This document shows positions 10,358-18,896 of a DNA stretch of 64,000 bases, piece by piece. The notes beneath the pieces were generated by a model. It worked only from the letters and a program-made list of their open reading frames with translations. It had not been told where the DNA came from and searched no databases. Numbering within the stretch: the first letter of the stretch is position 1; every line of letters starts with the position of its first letter. The DNA is from Palleronia salina (lineage in GTDB: Bacteria; Pseudomonadota; Alphaproteobacteria; Rhodobacterales; Rhodobacteraceae). The stretch spans positions 523,538-587,537 of the forward strand of contig NZ_FQZA01000001.1 of the NCBI RefSeq assembly GCF_900141995.1, read 5' to 3'. The translations under genes were made by a program, and so were the position numbers.

Positions 10358-10385
10358 TTTGACCCGCACGCAAACACGCTAGCTT
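10358..10385 (+). promoter_or_regulatory. Possible sigma-70-type promoter of tpiA
   Basis: TTTGAC (10358-10363), a 16-base spacer and TAGCTT (10380-10385) lie about 40 bp before the tpiA start. The start itself has a clear ribosome site (AGGAAGGA). This is a motif match only. Confidence 0.35.
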
Positions 10386-10425
10386 TTCGCGCAACGGACA
10401 GGAACCACAGCAGGAAGGATCCCCC

Positions 10426-11172
10426 ATGGCCGATCGCCGCAAGCTTGCCGCCGGCAACTGGAAGATGAACGGCACCACCGCCGAGCTGTCGCAGATCGAC
10501 GCGCTGGTCGCCGCCCATGGCGACGCGGGCTGCGAGGTGCTGATCTGCCCGCCCGCCACGCTGATCGCGCCCATGGTCGCACGCGCGGGCGGCAAGATCG
10601 CCGTCGGCGGGCAGGATTGCCACGCCGCCGAGAAGGGCGCGCATACCGGCGACATCTCGGCCGGCATGCTGCGCGACGCGGGCGCGAGCCACGTGATCAC
10701 CGGCCATTCCGAGCGCCGCGCCGACCACGGCGAATCCGACGCGGACGTGCGCGCCAAGACCGAGGCCGCGATCGGCGCGGGCCTGGTCGCCATCGTCTGC
10801 GTGGGCGAGACGCTGGACGAGCGCGAGGGGGGCCGGACGCTGGACGTGATCGACACCCAGCTGGCCGGATCGGTGCCCGATGGCGCCACGGGCGACACCG
10901 TCGTTATCGCCTACGAGCCCGTCTGGGCCATCGGCACCGGCAAGGTCCCGACGACCGAGCAGATCGCCGAGGTCCACGCGCACATGAACGCCCGCCTGAA
11001 AGAGCGGTTCGGAGATGCGGGCGACGCGATCGCCCTGCTCTATGGCGGATCGGTGAAGCCCTCGAACGCGGCCGAGATCTTCGCGGTGGACAAGGTCGAC
11101 GGCGCCCTGGTGGGCGGCGCGTCGCTGAAGGCCGACGATTTCGGCGGGATCATCGCGGCGCTGGAGGGCTAG
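10426..11172 (+). CDS. tpiA: Triosephosphate isomerase
   Basis: This enzyme interconverts dihydroxyacetone phosphate and glyceraldehyde 3-phosphate in central carbon metabolism. Catalytic residues are Asn11 and Lys13 (GNWKMNG), His94 (ITGHSERR) and Glu164 ([12 protein letters not shown]), followed by the flexible loop. The length (248 aa) is typical. The stop codon overlaps that of the convergent monooxygenase gene in a shared CTAG. Confidence 0.97.
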   Translation: MADRRKLAAGNWKMNGTTAELSQIDALVAAHGDAGCEVLICPPATLIAPMVARAGGKIAVGGQDCHAAEKGAHTGDISAGMLRDAGASHVITGHSERRADHGESDADVRAKTEAAIGAGLVAIVCVGETLDEREGGRTLDVIDTQLAGSVPDGATGDTVVIAYEPVWAIGTGKVPTTEQIAEVHAHMNARLKERFGDAGDAIALLYGGSVKPSNAAEIFAVDKVDGALVGGASLKADDFGGIIAALEG

Positions 11173-12302
11173 GCCCCGGCGGTCACGTCGTGGCCGTAGA
11201 GCCAGTCGAACCGGCCCAGCAGCATACCCGGGACGCGCCCCGCGACCCGCAGCGCCGCGTGGGCGGCCAGTCGCGCGGGACCGCGCAGGTGGTAGTTCCG
11301 GGCGTTCGCGTTGGCCGCGGCGATGGCGCGCGTCACCCGCGGCTCGCGCTGCGCCTGGTAGGCCGCCAACGCCGCCGCGCGGTCCGGCGCGTCCAGCGCC
11401 CGCGCCAGGCACCACGCGTCCTCCAGCGCGAGGTTCGCGCCCTGCGCCAGGAACGGCAGCGTCGGGTGCGCCGCGTCGCCCAGCAGCGCCATGGACCGCC
11501 CGTGCCAGCGCGGCGCCACGGGGTGACGGAAAAGCCCCCACAGGTGGCAGGTCTCGACCCGCGCCAGCCAGTCCGGCACCGCCCCGCCGAACCCGGCGAA
11601 GGCACGACGCAGCGCGTCGGGGTCTCCGGCGATGTGCCAGCCTTCCTCGGCCCAGTCGGACCGCTCCTCCACCGCGACGAGGTTCAGCCGGCCCTGGCCC
11701 AGCGGATAGGCCACGAGGTGCCGGCCCGGCCCCAGGAAGACCGTTGCGCGCGGCGGCGCCTCGGCCGGGACGATGGCCCGCCATGCCACCTGCCCGGTGA
11801 AGAACGGCGAGTCCGCCCCGTTCAGCGCGCCGCGAAGGACGGAATTCAGGCCATCCGCGCCGACCACGAACGGGTGCTGCTCGCTGCGGTCGCCGAACGA
11901 TAACCGGCACCCGGCCCCGTCCTCGGCCCCGGTGACGCGGTCGCCCAGCCGCAAGGTCGCACCGGCCTCCCGCGCGGCGCCCGCCAGCAGGTCGATCAGC
12001 GCAGCCCGGTGCACCATGTGATAGTCGCGCCCCGCAAGGTCCATGCGCGCGATGGGCCGCCCGCTGGGACCGTCGATCAGCGCCACGGCCTCGCTCGGCA
12101 CGGACACGGCACCCAGCGCGTCGCCAAGGCCCAGCGCCCGCAGCACGGCAAAGCCGTTCGGGCTGACCTGAACGCCGGCGCCGACCTCGGCGATCCGCGG
12201 CGCGCGCTCGATCACCGTCGGCGCAAAACCGCGACGGGCCAGCGCGATCGCGGCGGTCAACCCGCCGATCCCGCCGCCCACGATGGTGATCGCTTCGCCC
12301 AT
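11169..12302 (-). CDS. FAD-dependent monooxygenase (salicylate hydroxylase-like)
   Basis: This is a group A flavoprotein monooxygenase, 377 aa. It has an N-terminal dinucleotide fold GGGIGGL (about residues 9-15), a DG motif region in the middle (VGADGLNS) and the second FAD motif [16 protein letters not shown]. Relatives hydroxylate aromatic acids such as salicylate or 3-hydroxybenzoate. The ATG at 12302 is preferred over a TTG 15 bases upstream because GGAAAGGA lies 5 bases before it. No other aromatic-degradation genes are nearby, so the substrate is open. Confidence 0.83.
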   Translation of the reverse strand: MGEAITIVGGGIGGLTAAIALARRGFAPTVIERAPRIAEVGAGVQVSPNGFAVLRALGLGDALGAVSVPSEAVALIDGPSGRPIARMDLAGRDYHMVHRAALIDLLAGAAREAGATLRLGDRVTGAEDGAGCRLSFGDRSEQHPFVVGADGLNSVLRGALNGADSPFFTGQVAWRAIVPAEAPPRATVFLGPGRHLVAYPLGQGRLNLVAVEERSDWAEEGWHIAGDPDALRRAFAGFGGAVPDWLARVETCHLWGLFRHPVAPRWHGRSMALLGDAAHPTLPFLAQGANLALEDAWCLARALDAPDRAAALAAYQAQREPRVTRAIAAANANARNYHLRGPARLAAHAALRVAGRVPGMLLGRFDWLYGHDVTAGA

Positions 12303-12310
12303 GGAGATCC

Positions 12311-12345
12311 TTTCCAAAGAAAAACCGGGGCGTGAGGGCCCCGGT
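12311..12345 (-). terminator. Rho-independent terminator of dksA
   Basis: A perfect 8-bp stem (ACCGGGGC at 12324-12331 with GCCCCGGT at 12338-12345) is followed on the minus strand by TTTTTCTTT. It lies 30 bases past the dksA stop and would end its transcript before the monooxygenase gene. Confidence 0.85.
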
Positions 12346-12374
12346 TCATCAATCGGCCCGCGATGGGCGCGTCC

Positions 12375-12797
12375 TCAGTCGTCGCGATGCACCTTCTCGC
12401 GCCGCTCGTGCCGCTCCTGTGCCTCGAGGCTGAGGGTGGCGATGGGGCGCGCATCCAGCCGCTTGAGCGAGATGGGCTCGCCCGTGACCTCGCAATAGCC
12501 GTACTCGCCCTCTTCGATGCGGCGCAGCGCGGCGTCGATCTTGGCGACCAGCTTGCGCTGGCGATCGCGGGTGCGCAGCTCCAGCGCGCGGTCGGTTTCC
12601 TCGGAGGCGCGGTCGGCCACGTCGGGAATGTTGCGGGTGCCGTCCTGAAGCCCGTTGATGGTGCTGCGGCTCTCGTCCAGAAGATCGTTGCGCCACGCGA
12701 TGAGCTTGCGACGGAAATACTCCGTCTGCCGTGCGTTCATGAACGGCTCGTCGTCACTCGGCGTGTACTCGTCCGCAATAATGGTATCCAATTTCAT
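12375..12797 (-). CDS. dksA: RNA polymerase-binding transcription factor DksA
   Basis: DksA binds the secondary channel of RNA polymerase and works with ppGpp in the stringent response. The coiled-coil tip motif DxxDxA is present (Asp59, Asp62, Ala64 in DVADRA). The C-terminal globular domain keeps the overall zinc-finger spacing, but only the first cysteine (Cys102, YGYCEVTGE) is present. The other three positions are Thr105, Ser123 and about Ala126, so the four-cysteine zinc site of E. coli DksA cannot form. Reduced-cysteine DksA is known in alphaproteobacteria. A strong purine-rich ribosome site (AGGGGAGAACGGGG) precedes the ATG. Confidence 0.95.
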   Translation of the reverse strand: MKLDTIIADEYTPSDDEPFMNARQTEYFRRKLIAWRNDLLDESRSTINGLQDGTRNIPDVADRASEETDRALELRTRDRQRKLVAKIDAALRRIEEGEYGYCEVTGEPISLKRLDARPIATLSLEAQERHERREKVHRDD

Positions 12798-12975
12798 CCC
12801 CGTTCTCCCCTACCGGGTGCGGGATGACCACCACCGCACCGCTTATCGTTGGCTACTCCTGCGGCGGGACTTATCCCATGGACAAATGCTTGTCACGCTT
12901 CATGTTGCATCGGTTGCGGCTTCTTTCTGCCACACCTATGGTCCGCGAAATTCTGGCATCCGGGACGCATCAGCG

Positions 12976-13815
12976 ATGAAATTTGAATCGACCGACGGCT
13001 ACGTCGCCACCGAAGACCTGACGCTGGCCGTGAACGCTGCCATCACCCTGGAACGCCCGCTTCTGGTAAAGGGCGAGCCGGGTACCGGCAAGACCGAACT
13101 CGCGCGACAGGTGAGCGCGGGGCTGGGCCTGCCCATGATCGAGTGGCACGTCAAATCCACCACCCGCGCCCAGCAGGGCCTTTACGAATACGACGCCGTC
13201 AGCCGGTTGCGCGACAGCCAGCTCGGCGACGCGCGCGTGCACGACGTGCGCAACTACATCCGCCGCGGCAAGCTGTGGGAAGCGTTCGAGCGTGACGACC
13301 GCTGCGTGCTGCTGATCGACGAGATCGACAAGGCCGATATCGAGTTTCCCAACGACCTGCTGCAGGAACTCGACCGGATGGAGTTCCACGTCTACGAGAC
13401 CGGTGAGACGGTGCGGGCGCGCCAGCGCCCCATCGTCATCATCACCTCCAACAACGAGAAGGAGCTGCCCGACGCCTTCCTGCGCCGCTGCTTCTTCCAC
13501 TACATCCGCTTCCCGGACATGGAGACGATGAAGAAGATCGTCGAGGTGCATCACCCAGGCATCAAGTCGCAGCTGCTGACGGCCGCGCTGACGCAGTTCT
13601 ACGAGCTGCGCGAACAGCAGGGCCTCAAGAAGAAGCCCTCGACCTCCGAGGTGCTCGACTGGCTGAAGCTGCTGCTGGCCGAGGACCTGAGCGCCGAGGA
13701 CCTGAAGCGCGACGGCGCCGCGGCCCTGCCGCGCCTGCATGGCGCGCTCCTGAAGAACGAGCAGGACGTCCACCTGTTCGAACGCCTGGCCTTCATGGCC
13801 CGCCGACAGGGATGA
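12976..13815 (+). CDS. MoxR-family AAA ATPase
   Basis: This is a MoxR-type AAA+ chaperone-like ATPase, 279 aa. Walker A is GEPGTGKT at 33-40, Walker B LLIDEID at 112-118, and an arginine-rich sensor region (FLRRCFFHYIRFP) follows. MoxR proteins usually act with a VWA-domain partner to assemble or insert cofactors in a target protein. A VWA gene lies in the same transcription unit at 16763. The ATG at 12976 starts the conserved MKFESTDGYVAT segment; the frame stays open upstream without homology I recognise. Confidence 0.88.
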   Translation: MKFESTDGYVATEDLTLAVNAAITLERPLLVKGEPGTGKTELARQVSAGLGLPMIEWHVKSTTRAQQGLYEYDAVSRLRDSQLGDARVHDVRNYIRRGKLWEAFERDDRCVLLIDEIDKADIEFPNDLLQELDRMEFHVYETGETVRARQRPIVIITSNNEKELPDAFLRRCFFHYIRFPDMETMKKIVEVHHPGIKSQLLTAALTQFYELREQQGLKKKPSTSEVLDWLKLLLAEDLSAEDLKRDGAAALPRLHGALLKNEQDVHLFERLAFMARRQG

Positions 13816-13833
13816 TCCCGCCCGACGCGGCCT

Positions 13834-13883
13834 CTTCATCTTTCGGGAAATACCTCGGGGGTGCGGGGGCTGGCCCCCGCTGG
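13834..13883 (-). repeat. Dispersed composite repeat, family B, copy 1
   Basis: Read on the minus strand this is a GC hairpin (GCGGGGG, short loop, CCCCCGC), a C-run, then GAGGTATTT, three variable bases, and GAAAGATGAAG. The same ~50-bp arrangement recurs at 39753-39802 on the plus strand. It fills the gap between moxR and the AEC transporter gene. Confidence 0.8.
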
Positions 13884-13891
13884 TCCCGTCG

Positions 13892-14791
13892 ATGATCCAT
13901 ATCCTTACCCACGACATCCTGCCGGTCTTCGCCATGCTGGCGCTGGGCTTCGCCATGGGGCGCGGCGGCGTGGTGGGCACGGTCGAGGCGCGGGCGGTCA
14001 ACCGCGTGTCCTTCCTGGTCCTGCAGCCCGCGCTGATCTTCCCGCTCATGGCCGGCGCCGACCTGAGCGGCGTGGCGCCCCGCCCGCTCGCCGCCTACGC
14101 GCTGGGCGAGGTGCTGATGTTCGTGCTGGCCTTCACCATCGCGCGCCGCGTCTTCGGCCGCGACCTGCGCGAGGCCTGGCTGCTGGGCATGGCGACGATG
14201 TTCGTCAACTCGCTGCTCTATGTCTGGCCCATAACGGTGCTGATCTACGGCGCGGACGGCGTTCTGCCGGTCACCGCGGTGGTGCTGCTCGACACGGCGA
14301 TCTTCTTCTCCTTTTTCATCCTCTCCATGGAGGTCATGGCGGGCGGCAAGGCCTGGAAGGCGACCCTGGGCCGAATCGCGCTGAACCCGGTACTGTTGGC
14401 CATCGCCGTGGGCGCACTGGTCAATGTGGGCGGCGTGCCCCTTCCCCAGCCGGTGCTGAACGCGCTGGCTTTCGCCGGTCCCGCCGCCGCGCCCATGACC
14501 CTGTTCGCCCTGGGGGTCATCTTGTCAGGCACCGCGTTGGCGCCGACCCCCGCCATCGCCGGCATCGCGGGGCTGAAGCTGCTGGGGTTCCCGGCGCTGG
14601 TCTTCGGGCTGGCGGCGCTGCTGGCGCCCGGGTCGGACTGGTCGGCGCAGATGGTGCTGACCGCCGCCGGGCCGTCGGGCGCCATGCCCTTCGCGCTGGC
14701 CTTGCTTTACGGCGTGCGCACCGACACCATCGCTCCGGTGATCGTCTGGACCTCGGTCCTGTCCCTGTTCTCGCTCGCCTGGCTCGCCTGA
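13892..14791 (+). CDS. AEC-family (auxin efflux carrier) transporter
   Basis: This is an inner-membrane carrier of the AEC family, 299 aa with about ten hydrophobic segments in two halves. The N-terminal LPVFAMLALGFAMGR and the C-terminal VLTAAGPSGAMPFALALLYG segments fit the family, whose bacterial members export or import small carboxylates such as malate or malonate. The substrate is unknown here. Its stop overlaps the start of the following GNAT gene by one base (TGATG), so the two are translated together. Confidence 0.85.
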   Translation: MIHILTHDILPVFAMLALGFAMGRGGVVGTVEARAVNRVSFLVLQPALIFPLMAGADLSGVAPRPLAAYALGEVLMFVLAFTIARRVFGRDLREAWLLGMATMFVNSLLYVWPITVLIYGADGVLPVTAVVLLDTAIFFSFFILSMEVMAGGKAWKATLGRIALNPVLLAIAVGALVNVGGVPLPQPVLNALAFAGPAAAPMTLFALGVILSGTALAPTPAIAGIAGLKLLGFPALVFGLAALLAPGSDWSAQMVLTAAGPSGAMPFALALLYGVRTDTIAPVIVWTSVLSLFSLAWLA

Positions 14792-15228
14792 TGCATATCC
14801 GCCCCCCGACCCCCGAAGACCGCCCCGCATGGGACGCGCTCTGGCGCGACTATCTTGCCTTCTACGAGACCACCCTGCCGCCCGAGATCTTCGAGGCGCA
14901 GTGGGCGCGGCTGATGTCCGACGACGACACCACCATGCGGGGCCTGCTGCTCGAGGTCGACGGCGCGCCGCGCGGGCTCGTTCACTACCACTTCCACGTC
15001 CACGGCTGGAAGCTGACCCGCGTCTGTTACCTGCAGGACCTGTTCGTCAGTCCCGACCTGCGCGGCACCGGTGCGGGCCGCGCGCTGATCGAGGCCGTCT
15101 ATGCCCGCGCCGATGCCCACGGCTGCCCCGATGTGTACTGGATGACGCAGGAGCACAACGACGTGGCCCGCCGGCTCTATGACCGCATTGGCAAATGCAC
15201 GCCCTTCATCAAGTATCAAAGGGCATGA
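14791..15228 (+). CDS. GNAT-family N-acetyltransferase
   Basis: This is a 145-aa GNAT acetyltransferase. The acetyl-CoA loop is seen as LFVSPDLRGTGAGRALI, preceded by the typical strand CYLQDLFV and followed by a C-terminal YDRIGK. The acceptor is unknown. The start overlaps the AEC stop and its own stop overlaps the start of the DUF2927 lipoprotein gene (ATGA), which places it inside the operon. Confidence 0.87.
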   Translation: MHIRPPTPEDRPAWDALWRDYLAFYETTLPPEIFEAQWARLMSDDDTTMRGLLLEVDGAPRGLVHYHFHVHGWKLTRVCYLQDLFVSPDLRGTGAGRALIEAVYARADAHGCPDVYWMTQEHNDVARRLYDRIGKCTPFIKYQRA

Positions 15229-16601
15229 TCATCCGCTCCCTCCTCGCATTGACGCTGTCGCTCGGGCTGACCGCCTGCGCCGCCGTCGACACGCGCCCCG
15301 CCAGCGCGCCGGAAGCCACGCGCGTGGCGCTGCCGCCGATGAAGGTCTTCGCGCGGCCGCGCGTGACCCGGCCCACCCGGTCCAACCGCGACATCGCGCA
15401 GGATTTCCTTGACCTGAGCTTCCAGCTGGAGTCGGGCCGCACCCTGCCCGTCTTCACCCGCTTCAGCGAACCGGTGAGCCTGCGGGTGCTGGGCAACACC
15501 CCGTCGCTGGACCGGGACCTGGAGCGCCTGCTCGGGCGGCTGCGGGACGAGGCGCAGATCACCATCCGCCGCGTGCCCGCCGCACAGCGCGCCAACGTCA
15601 CCATCCAGACGATCCCGCGCACCCAGCTGCGTCGCGCCGTCCCCGAGGCGGCCTGCTTCGTGGTGCCCCGCGTGTCCAGCTGGGACGAATTCCGCGCCAA
15701 TCGCCGCGGCGGCGTCACCGACTGGACCACCCTGACCGAGCGGCAGACGCTGGCGATCTTCATCCCCCGCGACGTGCCCCCGCAGGAGCTGCGCGATTGC
15801 CTGCACGAGGAACTGGCCCAGGCGCTGGGTCCGCTGAACGACCTTTATCGTCTGACCGATTCGGTCTTCAACGACGACAACTTCCACACCGTGCTGACCG
15901 GCTTCGACATGCTGATCCTGCGGGTCTACTACGCGCCCGAGCTGTCCAACGGCATGACCCGCGCGCAGGTGGCGGCACGGCTGCCCGGCATCCTGGCCCG
16001 GCTGAACCCGGCCGGCGAAGGCCGGGGCAGCCGGGGGCGGACCGCAACCAGCCGCGCCTGGATCGACCAGGTCGAACGCGCGCTGGGGCCGCGGGCGGGG
16101 CTCGACGCGCGGCGCGCGGCGGCCAAGCGCGCGGTGGCCATCGCGCGGGCCAGCGGGTGGAACGACAACCGCCTTGCCTTCTCGCTTTTCGCGCTCGGGC
16201 GCCTGTCGCTGGGGGCCGAGCCGGAACTCGCCCTGGGCAGCTTCCTGCAAGCGGCCAGCATCTATGCCGCCGACCCGTCGACCCAGGTGCACGAGGCCCA
16301 TATCGCCATGCAACTGGCCGCCTTCGCCCTGTCGGCCGGCCAGGCCGAACAGGCCCTGCGCATCGTGGACGCCAACACCGACGCCGTGATGGCCGCCGAG
16401 AACGCGGCGCTGCTGGCCACCCTGCTGCTCGTCAAGGCCGAGGCGCTGGAGCTTCTGGACCGCGACGCCGAGGCGGCCCGCCTCCGGCTTGAGGGTCTGG
16501 GCTGGGCGCGATACGGGTTCGGCTCGGACGACGAGGTGCGCCAGCGCCTGGCCGAGATCGTCGCCATATCGCCACGCAACCGCGAGGGACCACCCGCATG
16601 A
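15225..16601 (+). CDS. DUF2927 lipoprotein
   Basis: This is an exported lipoprotein, 458 aa, with lipobox LTAC and lipidation Cys18. A DUF2927 domain covers about residues 50-260, including the conserved CLHEELAQALGPLND, which looks like a HExxx-type conserved helix but is not proven to bind metal. The C-terminal 180 residues are alpha-helical and alanine-rich and resemble a TPR-like repeat region. The function of DUF2927 is unknown. ATGA overlaps at both ends join it to the GNAT and the small membrane protein genes. Confidence 0.8.
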   Translation: MIIRSLLALTLSLGLTACAAVDTRPASAPEATRVALPPMKVFARPRVTRPTRSNRDIAQDFLDLSFQLESGRTLPVFTRFSEPVSLRVLGNTPSLDRDLERLLGRLRDEAQITIRRVPAAQRANVTIQTIPRTQLRRAVPEAACFVVPRVSSWDEFRANRRGGVTDWTTLTERQTLAIFIPRDVPPQELRDCLHEELAQALGPLNDLYRLTDSVFNDDNFHTVLTGFDMLILRVYYAPELSNGMTRAQVAARLPGILARLNPAGEGRGSRGRTATSRAWIDQVERALGPRAGLDARRAAAKRAVAIARASGWNDNRLAFSLFALGRLSLGAEPELALGSFLQAASIYAADPSTQVHEAHIAMQLAAFALSAGQAEQALRIVDANTDAVMAAENAALLATLLLVKAEALELLDRDAEAARLRLEGLGWARYGFGSDDEVRQRLAEIVAISPRNREGPPA

Positions 16602-16762
16602 TCGTTTTGGCCGGAGTTCTCATCGGCATCGCCTGGGGCATCACCACGGCCCGCCGTCGCGGCGGCAACCGCAAGGACATGGCGCAATACGCCGCCGCCG
16701 CCGCCATCGCCGGCGCCCTTCTGGGACTGATCCTGACCATCATCCTGGAGAAGTCGATCTAG
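16598..16762 (+). CDS. Small membrane protein (54 aa)
   Basis: This is a short ORF of unknown function. It has two hydrophobic segments, at about 1-17 (MIVLAGVLIGIAWGITT) and 31-50, joined by a basic hinge (ARRRGGNRKD) that should face the cytoplasm, and it ends EKSI. The reasons to believe it are an ATGA overlap with the lipoprotein stop and a VWA start codon that follows its stop with no gap. It is probably a partner of the MoxR/VWA system, but that is inference from position only. Confidence 0.75.
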   Translation: MIVLAGVLIGIAWGITTARRRGGNRKDMAQYAAAAAIAGALLGLILTIILEKSI

Positions 16763-17947
16763 ATGTTCCTGCCGTTCTTCCAGCAGCTGCGCAGCCACAA
16801 GGTGCCGGTCAGCCTGCGGGAATTCCTGGATTTCCTCGGGGTTCTGAAGACCGGCATCGTCACCTACGACGTGGACGGGTTCTATTACCTGGCGCGCACC
16901 GCGCTGTTGAAGAACGAAGCCCACCTGGACCGCTTCGACCAGGCCTTCGCCGCCGCCTTCAAGGGGATCGAGTCCATCCCGCCCGAAGCGGTGGTCGAGG
17001 CGATGGAATTGCCCGGCGACTGGCTGCGCAAGATGGCCGAGAAGCACCTGAGCCCCGAGGAGCGCGCCGAGATCGAGGCGTTGGGCGGCTTCGACAAGCT
17101 GATGGAGACCCTGCGCGAGCGGCTGAAGGAACAGGAAGGCCGGCACCAGGGCGGCAACAAGTGGATCGGCACCGCCGGCACCTCGCCCTTCGGCGCCTAC
17201 GGCTACAATCCCGAGGGCGTGCGTATCGGCCAGCACGAAAGCCGCCATCGCCGCGCCGTGAAGGTCTGGGACAAGCGCGAGTTTCGCAATCTCGACGACG
17301 ACCGCGAACTCGGCACCCGCAACATCAAGGTCGCCCTGAAGCGCCTGCGCCGCTGGGCGCGCGAGGGCGCGGCGGAAGAGCTCGACCTGCCCGGCACCAT
17401 CCGTTCGACCGCGTCGCAGGGATACCTCGACGTCAAGACACGGCCCGAGCGGCGCAACGCCGTGCGCGTGCTGCTGTTCCTGGACGTGGGCGGGTCCATG
17501 GACGACCACGTGCACGCGGTGTCGGACCTGTTCTCGGCCGCCAAGTCCGAGTTCCGGCATCTCGAGCAGTTCTATTTCCACAACTGCCTTTACGAGGGTG
17601 TCTGGCGCGACAACCGCCGCCGCTGGACCGAGCAGACCCCCACCTGGGACATCCTGCACCGCTATGGCCCGGAATGGCGCTGCATCTTCGTGGGGGACGC
17701 GTCGATGAGCCCCTACGAAGTCGCCTATCCCGGCGGCGCGAACGAGCACTGGAACGCCGAGTCGGGCGAGACCTGGCTGACCCGCGCCCGCGACCAGTGG
17801 CCCGCCCATCTCTGGATCAACCCGACGCCCGAGAAATACTGGGGCTATACCCAGTCGATCCAGATGATCCGGCAGATCTTCGGGTCCGAGCGGATGGTGC
17901 CCATGACTCTGCAAGGCCTGAGCCAGGGAATGAAGGCGCTGACGTGA
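16763..17947 (+). CDS. VWA-domain protein, CoxE-like
   Basis: This is a cytosolic protein of 394 aa. The N-terminal ~200 residues are helical. A von Willebrand A domain starts near 234, with the metal-site motif reading DVGGSMDD (Asp241, Ser245). The usual DxSxS has Gly in place of the first Ser, so the MIDAS may bind metal more weakly or not at all. CoxE-type VWA proteins work with MoxR ATPases in maturing enzymes, and a moxR gene stands at the head of this operon. The stop overlaps the GTG start of the next gene. Confidence 0.85.
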   Translation: MFLPFFQQLRSHKVPVSLREFLDFLGVLKTGIVTYDVDGFYYLARTALLKNEAHLDRFDQAFAAAFKGIESIPPEAVVEAMELPGDWLRKMAEKHLSPEERAEIEALGGFDKLMETLRERLKEQEGRHQGGNKWIGTAGTSPFGAYGYNPEGVRIGQHESRHRRAVKVWDKREFRNLDDDRELGTRNIKVALKRLRRWAREGAAEELDLPGTIRSTASQGYLDVKTRPERRNAVRVLLFLDVGGSMDDHVHAVSDLFSAAKSEFRHLEQFYFHNCLYEGVWRDNRRRWTEQTPTWDILHRYGPEWRCIFVGDASMSPYEVAYPGGANEHWNAESGETWLTRARDQWPAHLWINPTPEKYWGYTQSIQMIRQIFGSERMVPMTLQGLSQGMKALT

Positions 17948-18240
17948 CCCGCACCCCCGCCGATGACTGCGCGACCATGGCCGAGTTGCGCACCCAGATC
18001 GACGCGCTGGACGCCGAGCTGATCGCGCTGCTGGCCGAGCGGGCGACCTATATCGACCGCGCCATCGCCCTGAAGCCCGGCGAAGGCATCAGGGCCCGGG
18101 CCGAGGACCGGGTGGCCGAGGTCGTGGCGAACGTGCGCGCGCTGGCCCAAGCGCGCGACCTGGACCCCGATCTGGCGGAACGCCTGTGGTCCGAACTGAT
18201 CGAATGGTCCATCGCCCGCGAACGGCGCGAGATCGACTGA
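17944..18240 (+). CDS. Chorismate mutase (AroQ type), GTG start
   Basis: This is a 98-aa all-helical protein. The long first helix with ELRTQIDALDAELIALLAERATYI carries the conserved Arg and is typical of AroQ chorismate mutases and the related isochorismate-pyruvate lyases. It would convert chorismate to prephenate on the way to Phe and Tyr. The GTG at 17944 overlaps the VWA stop (GTGA), so it is translated from the same message. The choice between mutase and lyase is not certain. Confidence 0.82.
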   Translation: MTRTPADDCATMAELRTQIDALDAELIALLAERATYIDRAIALKPGEGIRARAEDRVAEVVANVRALAQARDLDPDLAERLWSELIEWSIARERREID

Positions 18241-18247
18241 CCGCGTT

Positions 18248-18829
18248 TCAGCAGGGCGCGAGCCGGTCCCGCAAGACGCGGGCTTCGTCCGCGCTCAGCC
18301 GGTCGAACAGGTTCGCACGGCGGGTCAGCGGAACGAAGGCCCCACCGTCGACCGACAGGAAGGTGCGGACCGGAAGGCCCGCCGCGAGCGGCGCTTGCAG
18401 GCACCCACCCGTGACCCGGACCGACAGGCTGCCCGCGCCGCGCGTGCCCTCGGCCCGCAGGCGCCGGATCGCCGCCTGCGCATCGGCAAACCGGGCACGG
18501 TCCCCGGGGGCGATCGTCGCCGTGAAGAGCCGCGTCCCCTCTGCGGGCGCCAGGCCACGCGCCCCCTCCTCCACGCCGAGTTCCACCGCCTCGTCGATCC
18601 GCAGCGCGTCGTCGTCATCGCGGAAGGTCAGCCGAAGGACCGCGTCGCCCGAGCGCAGGCGCAGCATCTCGGGCACCTCCAGCGCGGCGGCGATCGCCCC
18701 GGGGTCGGTGCCCAACGGGTCGAGCCGGGCCGCCGCGAGAAGGCCGCGCGGCGTGACGTCGCCGCAGCCCGCCAGCACCAGCAGGCACAGGACCGCCATG
18801 GGGCGCGCGAGAGCAAAGGGGATGGACAT
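18248..18829 (-). CDS. Putative lipoprotein of unknown function
   Basis: The product is 193 aa with a lipoprotein signal (lipobox LAGC, Cys22). The mature part is acidic and Asp-rich in the middle (FRDDDDALRID), with a later Cys that could pair with the C-terminal Cys. I recognise no domain. It converges on the chorismate mutase gene with a 7-bp gap and is divergent from the DUF2975 gene. Confidence 0.65.
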   Translation of the reverse strand: MSIPFALARPMAVLCLLVLAGCGDVTPRGLLAAARLDPLGTDPGAIAAALEVPEMLRLRSGDAVLRLTFRDDDDALRIDEAVELGVEEGARGLAPAEGTRLFTATIAPGDRARFADAQAAIRRLRAEGTRGAGSLSVRVTGGCLQAPLAAGLPVRTFLSVDGGAFVPLTRRANLFDRLSADEARVLRDRLAPC

Positions 18830-18862
18830 GGCGTTGAAGGCTCCTTATCAAAACATGAATCA

Positions 18863-18881
18863 TTTATCGTAAAACAATAAA
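18863..18881. promoter_or_regulatory. Palindromic AT-rich operator upstream of DUF2975 gene
   Basis: TTTATCGT (18863-18870), three A, then ACAATAAA (18874-18881) form an inverted repeat with 7 of 8 arm positions matching. It stands out as AT-rich in a GC-rich region and lies between divergent starts, 15 bp before the DUF2975 ATG. The small HTH protein encoded by the second gene of the pair is the obvious candidate binder. Confidence 0.5.
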
Positions 18882-18896
18882 CTCGTGGAGCCCAAG

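Noticed and set aside
9388..11910. Single 840-codon frame joining the dioxygenase to sequence opposite tpiA
   Set aside because: Only the 309 residues from 10317 match a family. The upstream part is antisense to tpiA and the monooxygenase region.
12976..17947. Cox maturation genes coxD and coxE for the cox operon
   Set aside because: MoxR and the VWA protein resemble CoxD and CoxE, but they lie 27 kb from the cox genes in an unrelated operon, so the link is only noted as a question.
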